NCBI GenBank assembly: GCA_000697055.1
Contig: JNDT01002381.1
Location: 62,001-126,000, forward strand
From: Saksenaea vasiformis B4078
Taxonomy: Eukaryota > Mucoromycota > Mucoromycetes > Mucorales > Saksenaeaceae
Direction: 5' to 3'
Length of the DNA stretch: 64,000 bases
The notes beneath the pieces were generated by a model. That model saw nothing but the letters and a program-made list of their open reading frames with translations. It searched no databases and was not told the origin of the DNA. Of the stretch, positions 45,322 to 55,154 are shown piece by piece (position 1 is the stretch's first letter; each line of letters starts with the position of its first letter). Made by a program: the position numbers and the translations under genes.

Positions 45322-45516
45322 TCGAGATGTTTAAGTGTTGAGGAAGAAGAAGAAGAAAAAGAAAAAGAAAAAAAATAGAGGGTGAGAAGAAAAGGAAAAG
45401 AAGAAAGGAAAAAATAAAAAACAAACACAAAGATTCCCTTTGTGTGTGAGAAGTGGCTTAAACAGTTTATAGGCAAAAGCAAGGGTTTCTTTTTTTTTCC
45501 TTTTTTTTTTTTGGTT

Positions 45517-46605
45517 TTAATCGATGCATAGTGGGGAATCGATTTGTACATGGTCTATGTGATCCAGTAGACGTTCAAGCATCTTGCTGGTGACGGGGAC
45601 ATTGCGCAAAGTCATTCTCCGCAAACTTTTACACCGGCGCTCCGCTAGCAGTACCAATCCCTCGGTACACTCTGCCGTTTTTTTCATTTCTCCCAAGATT
45701 TCAAAAACAACATGTTGTAGTGAGCCAAGTCGATCAGCTATCTCGGAAAAGTAGTAGTAGTAAAGAGGCCATCCAGTAGTAGCCATGTCTTCTCCATCTT
45801 CATAGATTTCCAATGCATCCATTCGGTCCAGTAACGGTTGGGGTAACCGTTGAAAGGAGGTGGTTCTTTCTCTTCCTTTGGTTATCCGTGGTATGTCAAA
45901 GAGAGAGCGGTGTAAAACAAGTCGATGCAAGGTGGTGCAGCGACTCAATGTCTCAAACACGGCGGGCGAGGGTACGACTCGGTGAAGGGCCAGGGTCCGG
46001 ATGGGCAGCCGTTCAAGAAGAGGACATAATAAATGGTCCCAACCACGACCAGCGCAGCATGGACAACGATGAATAGGATCATGACCCACCAAGTCCACAC
46101 GATGGATGGCATGGTGCTGAATTAAATGCGTAAACGACGCTAGTTTGTCGACGATCAGGGACGGTGTCGATGCAAATCTCGCGTCGTACACGATCTCCAG
46201 ACTTTCCAAATTAGGACAGGCTATAAAAAGACGGGCAAGCAAAGAAGGCGATGGACTAGCACTAGGAAGATTGCTTTCGAGCACATGATTTCGTCTTGGT
46301 TCGTTTTTTTCAGCAAGGAAATCAATGACAAGCTTAGACACAGCTTGATGAAAGACCAGACCACAACGTCGAGATTCTTCCATACACATTGCAAGACGTT
46401 CTCGGTGGGGATAGGATCGTTTTGCACCCGCAAAATTCAGTAGACGTTCAACCTGAGCCCTATGGACAAACGCTACACCCACATTATACCACGATCGACA
46501 CACCATGGCTGCACTGAGGACATCCAACTGCCCCGTCTCTTTGTGATTAACTATGGTCTTAAAGATTTCCTGAATAAGCTCAGTAGGAAGCGTAGCGAGA
46601 CACAT
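45517..46605 (-). CDS. F-box-like protein with LRR-type C-terminus
   Basis: Single exon, 362 aa. The N-terminus MCLATLPTELIQEIFKTIV, then DVLSAAMVCRSWYNVGVAFV, has the F-box pattern (LPxEL-x2-IF and V-C-x-x-W). The rest has Leu-rich segments spaced like degenerate LRRs (LFIACPNLESLEIVYDARF, TLALHRVVPSPAVFETLSRC, TTLHRLVLHRSLF, KSLRRMTLRNVPV). Such proteins are SCF ubiquitin-ligase receptors. The target is unknown. A short Cys pair (RCPCCAG) sits mid-protein. Confidence 0.78.
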   Translation of the reverse strand: MCLATLPTELIQEIFKTIVNHKETGQLDVLSAAMVCRSWYNVGVAFVHRAQVERLLNFAGAKRSYPHRERLAMCMEESRRCGLVFHQAVSKLVIDFLAEKNEPRRNHVLESNLPSASPSPSLLARLFIACPNLESLEIVYDARFASTPSLIVDKLASFTHLIQHHAIHRVDLVGHDPIHRCPCCAGRGWDHLLCPLLERLPIRTLALHRVVPSPAVFETLSRCTTLHRLVLHRSLFDIPRITKGRERTTSFQRLPQPLLDRMDALEIYEDGEDMATTGWPLYYYYFSEIADRLGSLQHVVFEILGEMKKTAECTEGLVLLAERRCKSLRRMTLRNVPVTSKMLERLLDHIDHVQIDSPLCID

Positions 46606-46686
46606 TGAAGAATGATTATATAAAAAAGAAAAAGAAGAAAGAAAAAAGAAAAAAAAGGGAAGAAGAAGAGAGTAATGTAAATGCGT

Positions 46687-46724
<38 letters not shown>

Positions 46725-47363
46725 CAGTCTGTTCTTTATTTATACAATAACGTGAGGCAAAAACGGATCACGAGTCAGAGAAATGGTATATAGTCTATTA
46801 TTCAGTTACCAATTCATACAACTACAACCCGTAAAATGAAAAGGAAAGGGAAATTGCATTGTGGGTTGCTGTTTTTTCTGTTAGCCTAAATGGGGGACCT
46901 GTCTATCTTTCATCATTATTTTCTTTTATCTCTCTTATTTCTTTTTTTGTGTAGTGGATCACAACGCCCTTGGAAAACGGGAGACTTATACTTTATTGCT
47001 GCAAAAAAGGGTTAGTTATCATCTGATCATACCATCTGTTTGCTTGTGTGGAACCATGGATCGCTGTTGTTTTATAAAAAGGTACGCTTCTTTCCGGTCC
47101 ATTGTAAATTAGACGTTTGTAATGGTGTAATTAAGCTCAAAACATCGGTATGCACCTGATCATCACGTTTTATATGTGATAAATTGGTAGGACCATCTGA
47201 ACCTCTTGTAAATAAGAGACTGCCTCAGAAGAAGTGTAACAGCAAATTTTTTTTTCTGGGTGGCAAAGCCGCCCTTTTTTTTTATTATTATTATTTTGGA
47301 ATATTTTTTTTTCCCTCTTCTTACTTTTTTTTTCCCTTTTTATTTATATTATTTACAGCAACC
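46606..47363. other. Divergent intergenic region with GT microsatellite
   Basis: Holds promoters of the F-box gene (minus) and the small zinc-finger gene (plus). A (GT)n microsatellite lies at about 46684-46724, and T-rich tracts precede the ATG at 47364. No gene is seen. Confidence 0.7.
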
Positions 47364-47842
47364 ATGGGTAACGTAAGTGGATGAATGAGGTACCATGGTT
47401 CATGTTGCTCATGACGATGGTTTTAGGGTCAAAAAGCACAAATGAAGCGTGAACGCAATGCAAAGGCTCAGGGCAAAGACCCTAAATCACAACTGAAAGC
47501 CGTACGAACAAAAGAAGAAAAAAAGAAGGGAAAACGGTCGGAATGAACTAACCTTGTTTCCTAAAACCCTTAGAATGAAGCAGCAAAGAACATTATCTGT
47601 ATGCAATGTCGCCAAACTTTTCTGTGCACCAGTCGTGAAAAAGCGCAAGTGTTACCTTTCTTTTTTTTTGTACCAGGCTGTTAGCTGACATGGTGTGTTG
47701 GTTTAGATTGACGGAACATGCGGAAAATAAGCATAGCAAGACCATGAAGGAATGTTTCCCTAGTAAGTGGCATGGTGATGGAATGCATGGACATGTTTTG
47801 CTCAAACAACGGCCTGTTTGTATAGACTACGTTGCCCCATAA
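47364..47842 (+). CDS. Small zinc-finger protein of the At2g23090/4F5 type
   Basis: 75-aa protein from five exons: 47364-47372, 47427-47501, 47574-47644, 47707-47762, 47826-47842. MGNGQKAQMKRERNAKAQGK is the basic 4F5-like N-terminus shared with SERF-type proteins. A single C2H2 finger follows: C-M-Q-C, then TFLCTSREKALTEHAENKHS, with two Cys and two His in the usual spacing. The first exon is 9 nt. The intron at 47645-47706 starts GCAAGT, a GC-AG intron. Too short for an ORF search to find whole, but all junctions close and the family length fits. Function unknown; a nucleic-acid or protein-aggregation role is only suggested for relatives. Confidence 0.88.
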
Positions 47843-48221
47843 GAAGCAAATTTATTTGCTTTGCTGTTGTCTGTTATACACACACACACACACACAAAAA
47901 GACTGAAAAATGTGATTTTACCCTCTCTTTTCTTGTTTTGGTCATTTGTTTGTTAATTGCTGATGAAATTGTGTAGTGATGAGAGAGAAAAAGGAAGGTG
48001 GGTCGTACTCTCTTTTTTTTTCTTTTTTTTTTCTCTATTGCATGTAAAACAATGTGCCTGAAAGAATGCAGTAGATGGGGAAAATGAATTATTTAATGAA
48101 ACAGGGATTTTTTTTTTAATGAAATGTAGAAAAGAGGAGATGTTCTTTGTTTTTTGTATGTTAAATAATACTACCTATACAAAAAAAAGAGAAAAACATA
48201 GAACTAAAATATTTTTCTATA
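47843..48221. other. 3' intergenic region with CA repeat
   Basis: Between two convergent genes. A (CA)n run at about 47879-47895 and several T-runs; nothing else is recognised. Confidence 0.6.
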
Positions 48222-49337
48222 TTAAGCCATCACAAAGGCGGCAATGGCAGCAAGACCCATGGTCATAGCACCGGCGGTCAACGTACCAGCAGCATTCTTG
48301 GGCTGCTCGGTTTGGTTACCCGTTTGGCTATTGGCATTGTTGTTGTTGTTTGTGGGCTTGGAATCATTGGTGGGCTTAGCTGCAGGAGCAGTAGTAGTAG
48401 CACCAGCAGCGGTGGTGGTGGTGTTGGTGTTGTTAGCGGCGGGCTTATCAGTATCTTCCTTGTAGGATTTCTGGTTGTTACAGGCACCAACGGTGGTCAG
48501 TTTGTAAGCCTTCTGGAAGATAGGCAACACACGAACAGCGGCATTGACAGTCTTATCGTACAAGTCGTGTTCAAGAGACACACCACCGGTCTCGCGCGTA
48601 GAGGCCTCGTTGGCCCACTTGGTGACGTTGCCGTCAATCCATTCTTCCTTGAAGTTGGGGTTCTCGGTCAAAGCCCAGTCGTTGGTGTCTTCACTCCAGA
48701 TCACGGCAGTGAAACCAAGAGCCTTTGCAATATCACGGACACGGTTGTCGATATCACCATAGGGAGGTCTGAAGAAGCGGGGCGAGACACCCGCGACAGT
48801 CTTGATGGCCAATTCGTTCCACTTCAATTCAGCAACGATCTGTTCGTTGGTCAAGGTGGTCAAATGCTTATGGGACCAGGTGTGCATGGCGAGTTCGTGG
48901 CCAGACTTGTAGGCGCGCATGGTCAAGTCGGGATGCTTCACAACCTGCTTACCCGTCATGTAGAAGGTGGCCTTGACATTGATCTTGTCCAACGCATCGT
49001 AGAGCTTTGCGCTGAATTCGGAGGGACCGTCGTCGTAGGTGGGGGCCCATTGACCCTTGGGGCAGGTGTGGAGGTCGTCGGGGCCAAGACAGTTGGTGAA
49101 GGACCAGTCGCAGTAAAGATCAGTGGGGCCGGACTGCACGAGACCCCCGTTGCTGTCGAGCTTCACGACAGGAGCTTTTGTGATGTTGGCACCCTTGATC
49201 AATTCCATCCACTCGGGTTTGGGGGCAGGGACGGTATCACCTGTAGGGAAACCCGTCAATGGTGCAGTGGTAGTAGCAGTTTGAGCGTTCACGGAGGCAA
49301 GGGCAACAGCAGCGAGGACAAAAAGTTTGGGCAACAT
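48222..49337 (-). CDS. Chitin deacetylase, secreted and probably GPI-anchored (CE4)
   Basis: Carbohydrate esterase 4 polysaccharide deacetylase that converts chitin to chitosan in the wall. Single exon, 371 aa. A signal peptide covers about 1-18 (MLPKLFVLAAVALASVNA). The NodB domain has motif 1 TYDDGP (100-105), motif 2 HTWSH (152-156, metal-binding His), motif 3 RPPYGD (190-195), WSEDTNDW and LEHDL. A Thr/Asn/Ala-rich linker follows, with several N-x-T/S sites, and then a hydrophobic tail (AGAMTMGLAAIAAFVMA) typical of GPI attachment. Mucoromycota walls are rich in chitosan and carry many such genes. Codon use is strongly biased to C/G third positions, unlike neighbours, which suggests high expression. 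Confidence 0.94.
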   Translation of the reverse strand: MLPKLFVLAAVALASVNAQTATTTAPLTGFPTGDTVPAPKPEWMELIKGANITKAPVVKLDSNGGLVQSGPTDLYCDWSFTNCLGPDDLHTCPKGQWAPTYDDGPSEFSAKLYDALDKINVKATFYMTGKQVVKHPDLTMRAYKSGHELAMHTWSHKHLTTLTNEQIVAELKWNELAIKTVAGVSPRFFRPPYGDIDNRVRDIAKALGFTAVIWSEDTNDWALTENPNFKEEWIDGNVTKWANEASTRETGGVSLEHDLYDKTVNAAVRVLPIFQKAYKLTTVGACNNQKSYKEDTDKPAANNTNTTTTAAGATTTAPAAKPTNDSKPTNNNNNANSQTGNQTEQPKNAAGTLTAGAMTMGLAAIAAFVMA

Positions 49338-51108
49338 GATTTTTTTTTTAACGAGGAGAAGGTAAGGAAGGGGAAGAAGAAGAAGTTGTGATTATTATTA
49401 GTGAGAAGGTGAAAGGAAGGAACGAACTGAGGGAAGGAAGTAAACTTAACCGAGATTTGTCAACGACAAACATGGCTTAAATACCAAGCGATCTCTCGCT
49501 CTTTTTTTTTTTTTTTTTCGTTGGTTGCTCTTGGGCCAACGTCAGATCTATTTTTGAAGTAGTGTGTGACAAATGAATTCCTGGAAGAGGACAATTCTTG
49601 GACTGAGGTGAAACAAAGCAAGCAACAAAAACTTCGCATGTCCGTTCATGCACTCGGCTAGAATGTACTTGGGCTAAAAAGCCTTTCATTTGCACAAGCA
49701 TCCCCCACAGACGTTTTTCTTTTTCTTTTCTTTAGGATGAACAGGTTTGTTATGAATGAGAGATAAACCATTTTTTTAACGGAGTCTAACGGATAGCGAG
49801 ATAATTATCATATTTAGACGTGTCATCTTCATTGTTATCGTGGCTTGCATCCATATTTAGCTTGTGGATAGCCCAACTTATGTTGCCACAGAAATTCAAG
49901 AAGTGGTCTTCGGCTTCCTGTCTTTCCGATTTCCTAAATTTTTCATTGCCAGCTATGGGCTTTTCCTGTCATTATGCCTTGGTATGGCTATCCCATTTAG
50001 ACTTTACAACTCCGCAAAGAACAAAAAAAAAAGTGAGATTAACTTTTTTTCAAAGATAGCAGCCGTTGCCGCTCACTACCATGGAACGCACGTGTGGTAG
50101 ACGTATAATAATTTTTTGGATGAATGCAGCGCTCTTAATGCTTCATGCTTAATTCAAGTCCGCCCTAGGTTAGTAGAAGATGAGGAAAAAAAGACCATGA
50201 AGGAAAACACGTTCCTGACATGCGTTGGCTGTTAAACAAAAAATACAAAAAAAAAGGTCCTCTTTTTTGTTATTTATTTATTTACCTGGAGGCCTAGTCA
50301 GCCACACATAACAAATACCAAGGTGGTGGTTGTTATAGCAACCAAAGATAGGACTTTTTGTTTATGTATCTTATCGGGCGGTTGATCTATTTTCTTTTTC
50401 TTTTTTTTTCCCTTTTTCTCGCATCATGGGTGTGTGAAATGACATGCATGATTGTCCTTAAAAAGATTGGGGCTTTTGTTTTTAGGTTGTACTTCCCAAA
50501 CAGGAATATTTTATATATTTGGATGGGAATCTTGAAGTCGATGGGGGGAGAGGAAATGGCGGGTTTAAGGGAAGTAAAAAAAGACATCTAGTGACACGGG
50601 GGTTAGGGATCCGTGATGCCGACGAGAAAAAGAAAGAGTGAGAGAATGAGAGAGGCACACATAACATACATCATTATTTTTTTCATGTGATCCAAGTTTG
50701 AAAACAGGAGACAAAGAAAATAAAACCTGTATGTATTACGCAGTGCGCGCGCATATACACATGCCGAGGATCTTGTACTACGAATTTCTATAAATTTCCC
50801 AAACCAAGCACGGAGACTGTGCATATACCAACATGTGGATTGGTTTGGGGGGTTGTTTTTTTGTTTATGCAAAGCTATGCTTTTCTTTTTGCGTAGCGTG
50901 ATAGATAACTTTTTGAATAGAACCATGCACGAATGTACACACATACACATACTCTCTTAGGGACTGACAGCTGTAAGAATGATCATTAACATTCATTCAT
51001 GTACCTTGGGATCAACAAAAAAAGATTTAAGATTCGAAACAAGAAAAAAAAAATCACTCGGGTAACTCTCCTCCTCCTCCTGCTCTTCTTCTTCTATAAT
51101 AGAGAGAA

Positions 51109-51175
51109 CGAGAGAGAGAGAGAGAGAGAGAGAGTGTGTGTGTGTGTGTATGTGTGTGTATGTATGTGTGTGTGG
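51109..51175. repeat. Compound (AG)n(TG)n microsatellite
   Basis: About 13 AG units pass directly into interrupted TG units. The same AG-to-TG arrangement, mirrored or direct, occurs at 20125-20164 and 53169-53211. Confidence 0.85.
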
Positions 51176-53168
51176 TGGTTTGTGTATGCTTATTTATGAA
51201 TTATGTAAGTGATAGAGAGGGGAAAAAAAAATAAAGAGAAAAAAAGCAGGAAGAGGGAGTGTGGTAAATGAAAGGAAAAAAAGAAGGATGCATGATAAAA
51301 CTGGGGCATGAGAAGCCCCGAACTCCCCGATCTTAGATCATCCTTCTATCGGAATGTTTCGCCGGTAAATCTAAGCAAGGAGAGAGTGAGAGAGTGAGAG
51401 AAAGAGAGAGAAAGAGAGGGAGACGAGAGAGTGGGTTGGGCGGGTGTTCGTCTTGTGACGCGCACCAACGTGTCAAAGTTTTTTTATGTCTGCGCCCTTG
51501 GTCATACGTAGTGTCACAGTACAGGAGACCCTGTGACAACATCTGATTCCCTTCGTGTCATTTTAACCACCCTTGGGGGCTGGTATTAAGTGATGGTTGT
51601 ACAGTAAAGAGAGCCACTGTGTTTTACTTAGGAAGAACGGATTGTGAAACCCTTTTGCAGTACTTTTTGTCAAGAAGGGAGAAAAGATGACTAATTCACA
51701 GAAAAAATAAAGGATCTCTCACTCCTACTACTTAACCCACACACATATACACACATATACACACGCATACTCACATAACACACGTACATAATACATTAAA
51801 AACGATGCAAGATCACATACAACTGAGAACCAAAAAAAAAAAAAGAAAAAAAGGTTAAGGAGATGGGTACTCTCCTCTCCACCAACACCCCCCACGAATG
51901 AATGGTATGTTTTTCTTTTTTTAAGGAGAAAGAGAGAAAGTCCTTTCTATCGGGTAGGACAGCAGTGTAACCAACGAGAACTCCTTCACTGTGTCGATCG
52001 GTAGACCAACCACTTTTTGGGTCAAAAAAAAAGTCAGACCACCTGCAGGCAAAAGGTAGGCTACAGGCAATGCACAGGCGGTAACCATTCGATACAAAGC
52101 CCGATATGGCGGAGTTAAGGTTACACGGTCTATTTACAAAAAAAGAGTTAGAGATGACGGGTTAGCGTTTGTCTTTTTTTTTTTACGTTGTCTTTCGTAC
52201 AGTTTTGTTGTGTGTTGCATGGGATTCACGAGACCTCTGTCGGAAGATGAAAAAAAAGAAGGCCAAAGTTGATTAGGTGAGATGTTTCCATATAGGATCA
52301 GTAACCCTTTTTTTTTTTTTATACCCAAACCCCCTAATTGGATTGGGCTTGATTAATGATTAGCGTTTTTCCTTTTGGTACTACATGAAAAAGAAAAATC
52401 CCGATTTTGTTAATGATGGGGACACGTGGGTCAATGTAGAAAGAGTGGAACTTCAATGACATCAAATTGGAAAAAAAGAAATTGGTTCTCCTTTAGGTCT
52501 AAAAGGGCTCAGTCGGTCCTATTTTGGGGGGTACGAGGGGGAGTTCACAGAGGGATGATCGATCTCATCCGGCTAAAAAGGGGCTCCGCCAATCAGAACA
52601 AGCATGATGTTTTTTTTTACTATACTCACAAGTCCCGGAACTTTTGTGTAGTCTGGACTTCTCGGAAAAAAGACTTCTTCTTTTGGGGAAGAGGAAAGTT
52701 ATTAACCGGGTTACTTTATGAAACCGAGAACCATGATGATTTGGAAAAAGATGTCATGATTAAATCACCTCTTTAAATCATCTTAAAAAAAAAAAAAAAA
52801 AAAGAAGAAAGTGAATGAGTTGAGAAGGGGTAATGGTAGTACAACAAAACGACAGTGCATTCCAAGTTTCTTTTTTCGGCGGAACCGGTGTCGATCACGA
52901 CAAACCCTATACAAATCATCCCTCGGGTGGGGTTCCACTTTTTCCTTATTCCGTGCAAAAAACTGTTTGATCACACAAACAAATTTTCAATATCCGTCAT
53001 TCCAGAAAATGTGTCGTACCTGATTGACGATATCAAAACTAAACCCACGCATCTCTTTTTTACACGTGATTTGACATGTTCAATGCATAACTTTTGCTTT
53101 GTGTATACTATTGAAAGAAAACTAATTACAAAAAAAAATTTAATTTTTCCCTCTTTCTTTTTTTTGGG

Positions 53169-53211
53169 GGTGAGAGAGAGAGAGAGAGAGAGACTGTGTG
53201 TGTGTGTGTGT
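53169..53211. repeat. Compound (AG)n(TG)n microsatellite
   Basis: (AG)n from about 53171 followed by (TG)n to about 53211, just downstream of the cyclin gene's 3' end. Confidence 0.85.
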
Positions 53212-53269
53212 TGGGTTACTATGTACATATATCCAAAAGAAAAAGAAAAAGAAAAAAAACAACAGGGGA

Positions 53270-54229
53270 TTATTCTATTTCTAGAACACGCGAGACCAAG
53301 TTATTACTTGTGTTGACAGAATACAATGCATAAGATTGTCGAGAAGACTGTAAGGCTGAATTAGAGGAAGACCAACTTAAAATAGGTCTACACATGGTGA
53401 CATCGTAAGGTGATGGATAATAAGGTGGAGTTGCTAACGGTTCATCTGGCGGAGTAAATGGCATCTGATGGCAACGTTTGGATGCATAAGGTGTGTCCAG
53501 CACCGCCTCCTGTGCGGTCCGTTTTAACCTCGGCATAGTTGGCATCTCAACAGGCATCTGATGGCGTCGTTTGGTTGCATACGGTGTTACAACGGCCTCC
53601 GGGGCGGTCCGCTTCAAAGATGGATACACTGTTGCTGTTGTTGTTGTTGTTGGTTTGTTCATCATTGGACCTTGCATAAATGGCAACCATTGCTGACATT
53701 GATTAACCCACGCAAAGAATTGATGATGAGGAATATGAATATTGTACTGTAATGCCGAAAGAAATTCCATTTCCATAATATTAAGTTCTGTCACTGGAAT
53801 ACTGGAAACATCAGACCAAGTCTATTAAAGAAGAATTAGAATCAAATCTCATGAAATTTTAGTTATATTTTTTTTTACCTTGTTGGTAAATGTATTATCA
53901 TCCAAGTATTTATTGGCAAGAACCAATGCAGTTGTAAATAATCGTACTTCTGAGCCTGTTGACGCGCGAATCGCTGGATAGGCAGATCGTAATCGATGAA
54001 TATAATACAAAGCGAGTACAATACAGGCACAGGAAATTTGCGTTGCTTTTAGAATTTTTTGACAGAAGGTTTTAAATGCGACATATCGATTGACGTTTGT
54101 CGTGGATGGTTGATTCATGGAACCTGCCCATATACAAGGAACGACAAATGCGCAAAAGTCGGCCAGTTGTGATGGGTTGGTACATGATAATAATGGTGAT
54201 GATGAATAAACGAAACTGCACGGTGACAT
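53270..54229 (-). CDS. PCL/Pho80-type cyclin
   Basis: Cyclin partner of a Pho85-like CDK. Exons on the minus strand: 53879-54229 and 53270-53821; 903 nt, 300 aa. The cyclin box covers about residues 20-160: LADFCAFVVPCIWAGSMN, NVNRYVAFKTFCQKILKATQ, ISCACIVLALYYIHRLRSAY, SEVRLFTTALVLANKYLDDN, TFTNKTWSDVSSIPVTELNI and MEMEFLSALQYNIHIPHHQF. This is the PCL1/CLG1 wording, including LANKYLDDNTFTNKTW. The C-terminal part has a duplicated 23-residue unit (LKRTAPEAVVTPYATKRRHQ and LKRTAQEAVLDTPYASKRCH), then a Pro/Ser-rich tail. Which PCL subgroup is unclear. Confidence 0.9.
53455..53625 (-). repeat. Tandem duplication inside the cyclin gene
   Basis: Two direct copies of about 70 bp, near 53458-53540 and 53550-53623, keep the reading frame and code two related units with KRxHQMP at their ends. 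Confidence 0.8.
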
Positions 54230-55154
54230 TTAAAAGAAAAAGTTATATGTGCGTTTGTTGAAAGTGTGAGTGAGTTGAGATGAGAGAGAGAGAGAGAGAG
54301 TTGGGTGTGAGTGAGTGAGTGAGTGAGAGTGAGTGAGAGAGTAGGTAAGTGTGTGATTTGTGTGTGATTGTCGATTAAATGTTGGTTGAATGGTGGAATT
54401 TGGCGTGCGTTTCTCTTTGAATATAAAGTAAGGGAAAAGAAAAAAGGAAAAAGAAAACATTTTAGTGGTTTTATAGTTTGGAGATGTCGCTTTCCATATG
54501 AAGAAGGCATGAGCGGGAGAAATCCATTGTTCCACCTTACGTCTTAGGTTTGAGTTTTGGCAGCATTTTTTTTATCACTTATTCAAACTCAGTCTCGGTT
54601 CATAACTTCCGCTTCTTGCGTATCTTTTTTTTTTTGATACCGACATCTGATCTACTTTACACATAACACTTCACCCCCCAAACACTGACACCCCCAACTT
54701 TTTTTTTTCTTCTTTCACTTTTACAGCAATAAATGACACTTGCACTTTTATGGATTTCTCCTTTTTCCGCGGCTGATCATTTTCATTGTTTTCCGTTTCA
54801 CCTGCAGTTATAAAATATATATCATAAAATGCATGACATCCCCACGCCACGTAAAAAAAAAAAAAAAAAAAAAAAGGAAAGGTATACTTTTTGTACACCA
54901 GACAAACATTTATGCGGTTTCATATACTCCTTTCGTTGTGTTTCTCCCTTAAACCCATACACTTGGGTTTTCCCTTTCTTTCCGCATTTCTAAACACGTG
55001 TCCAACTGGAATTGACCCATAAATCTTTCATGTGAAAAAAAAGAATTCATGCCCCCCATTTGTACAGTACTGTAAATTGTGACTTTCAACACTTCAGTTA
55101 CCACACAGTGTTCCTTCCTTTCCTATTGATGCCATTTTTCAGTGTCCCAAAACT
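54230..55154. promoter_or_regulatory. Divergent promoter region, cyclin and FERRY-3 homologue
   Basis: 925 bp between divergent starts. Contains AG-rich and GTGA-type repeats at about 54281-54335, T/A-runs including a 22-nt A-run at 54853-54874, and no recognised operator. Confidence 0.5.

Larger units (their letters stand above)
49338..53269. other. 3.9-kb region without a supported gene
   Basis: Upstream of the chitin deacetylase gene, so its promoter lies at the left. Holds T-runs (49502-49520), a compound (AG)n(TG)n microsatellite at about 51109-51175, AG-rich sequence at 51378-51430, a CA-rich stretch at about 51735-51790, and another (AG)n(TG)n at about 53169-53211. Open frames such as 50358-50591 and 52426-52776 are low complexity or lack any domain. 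Confidence 0.6.

Noticed and set aside
48312..49391. 359-codon frame on the plus strand opposite the chitin deacetylase
   Set aside because: It is a shadow produced by the strong third-position bias of the real gene; no domain, no start context.
50358..50591. 77-codon hydrophobic frame that could be a small membrane protein
   Set aside because: T-rich low-complexity sequence, no family resemblance, no neighbouring splice sites; not supportable.
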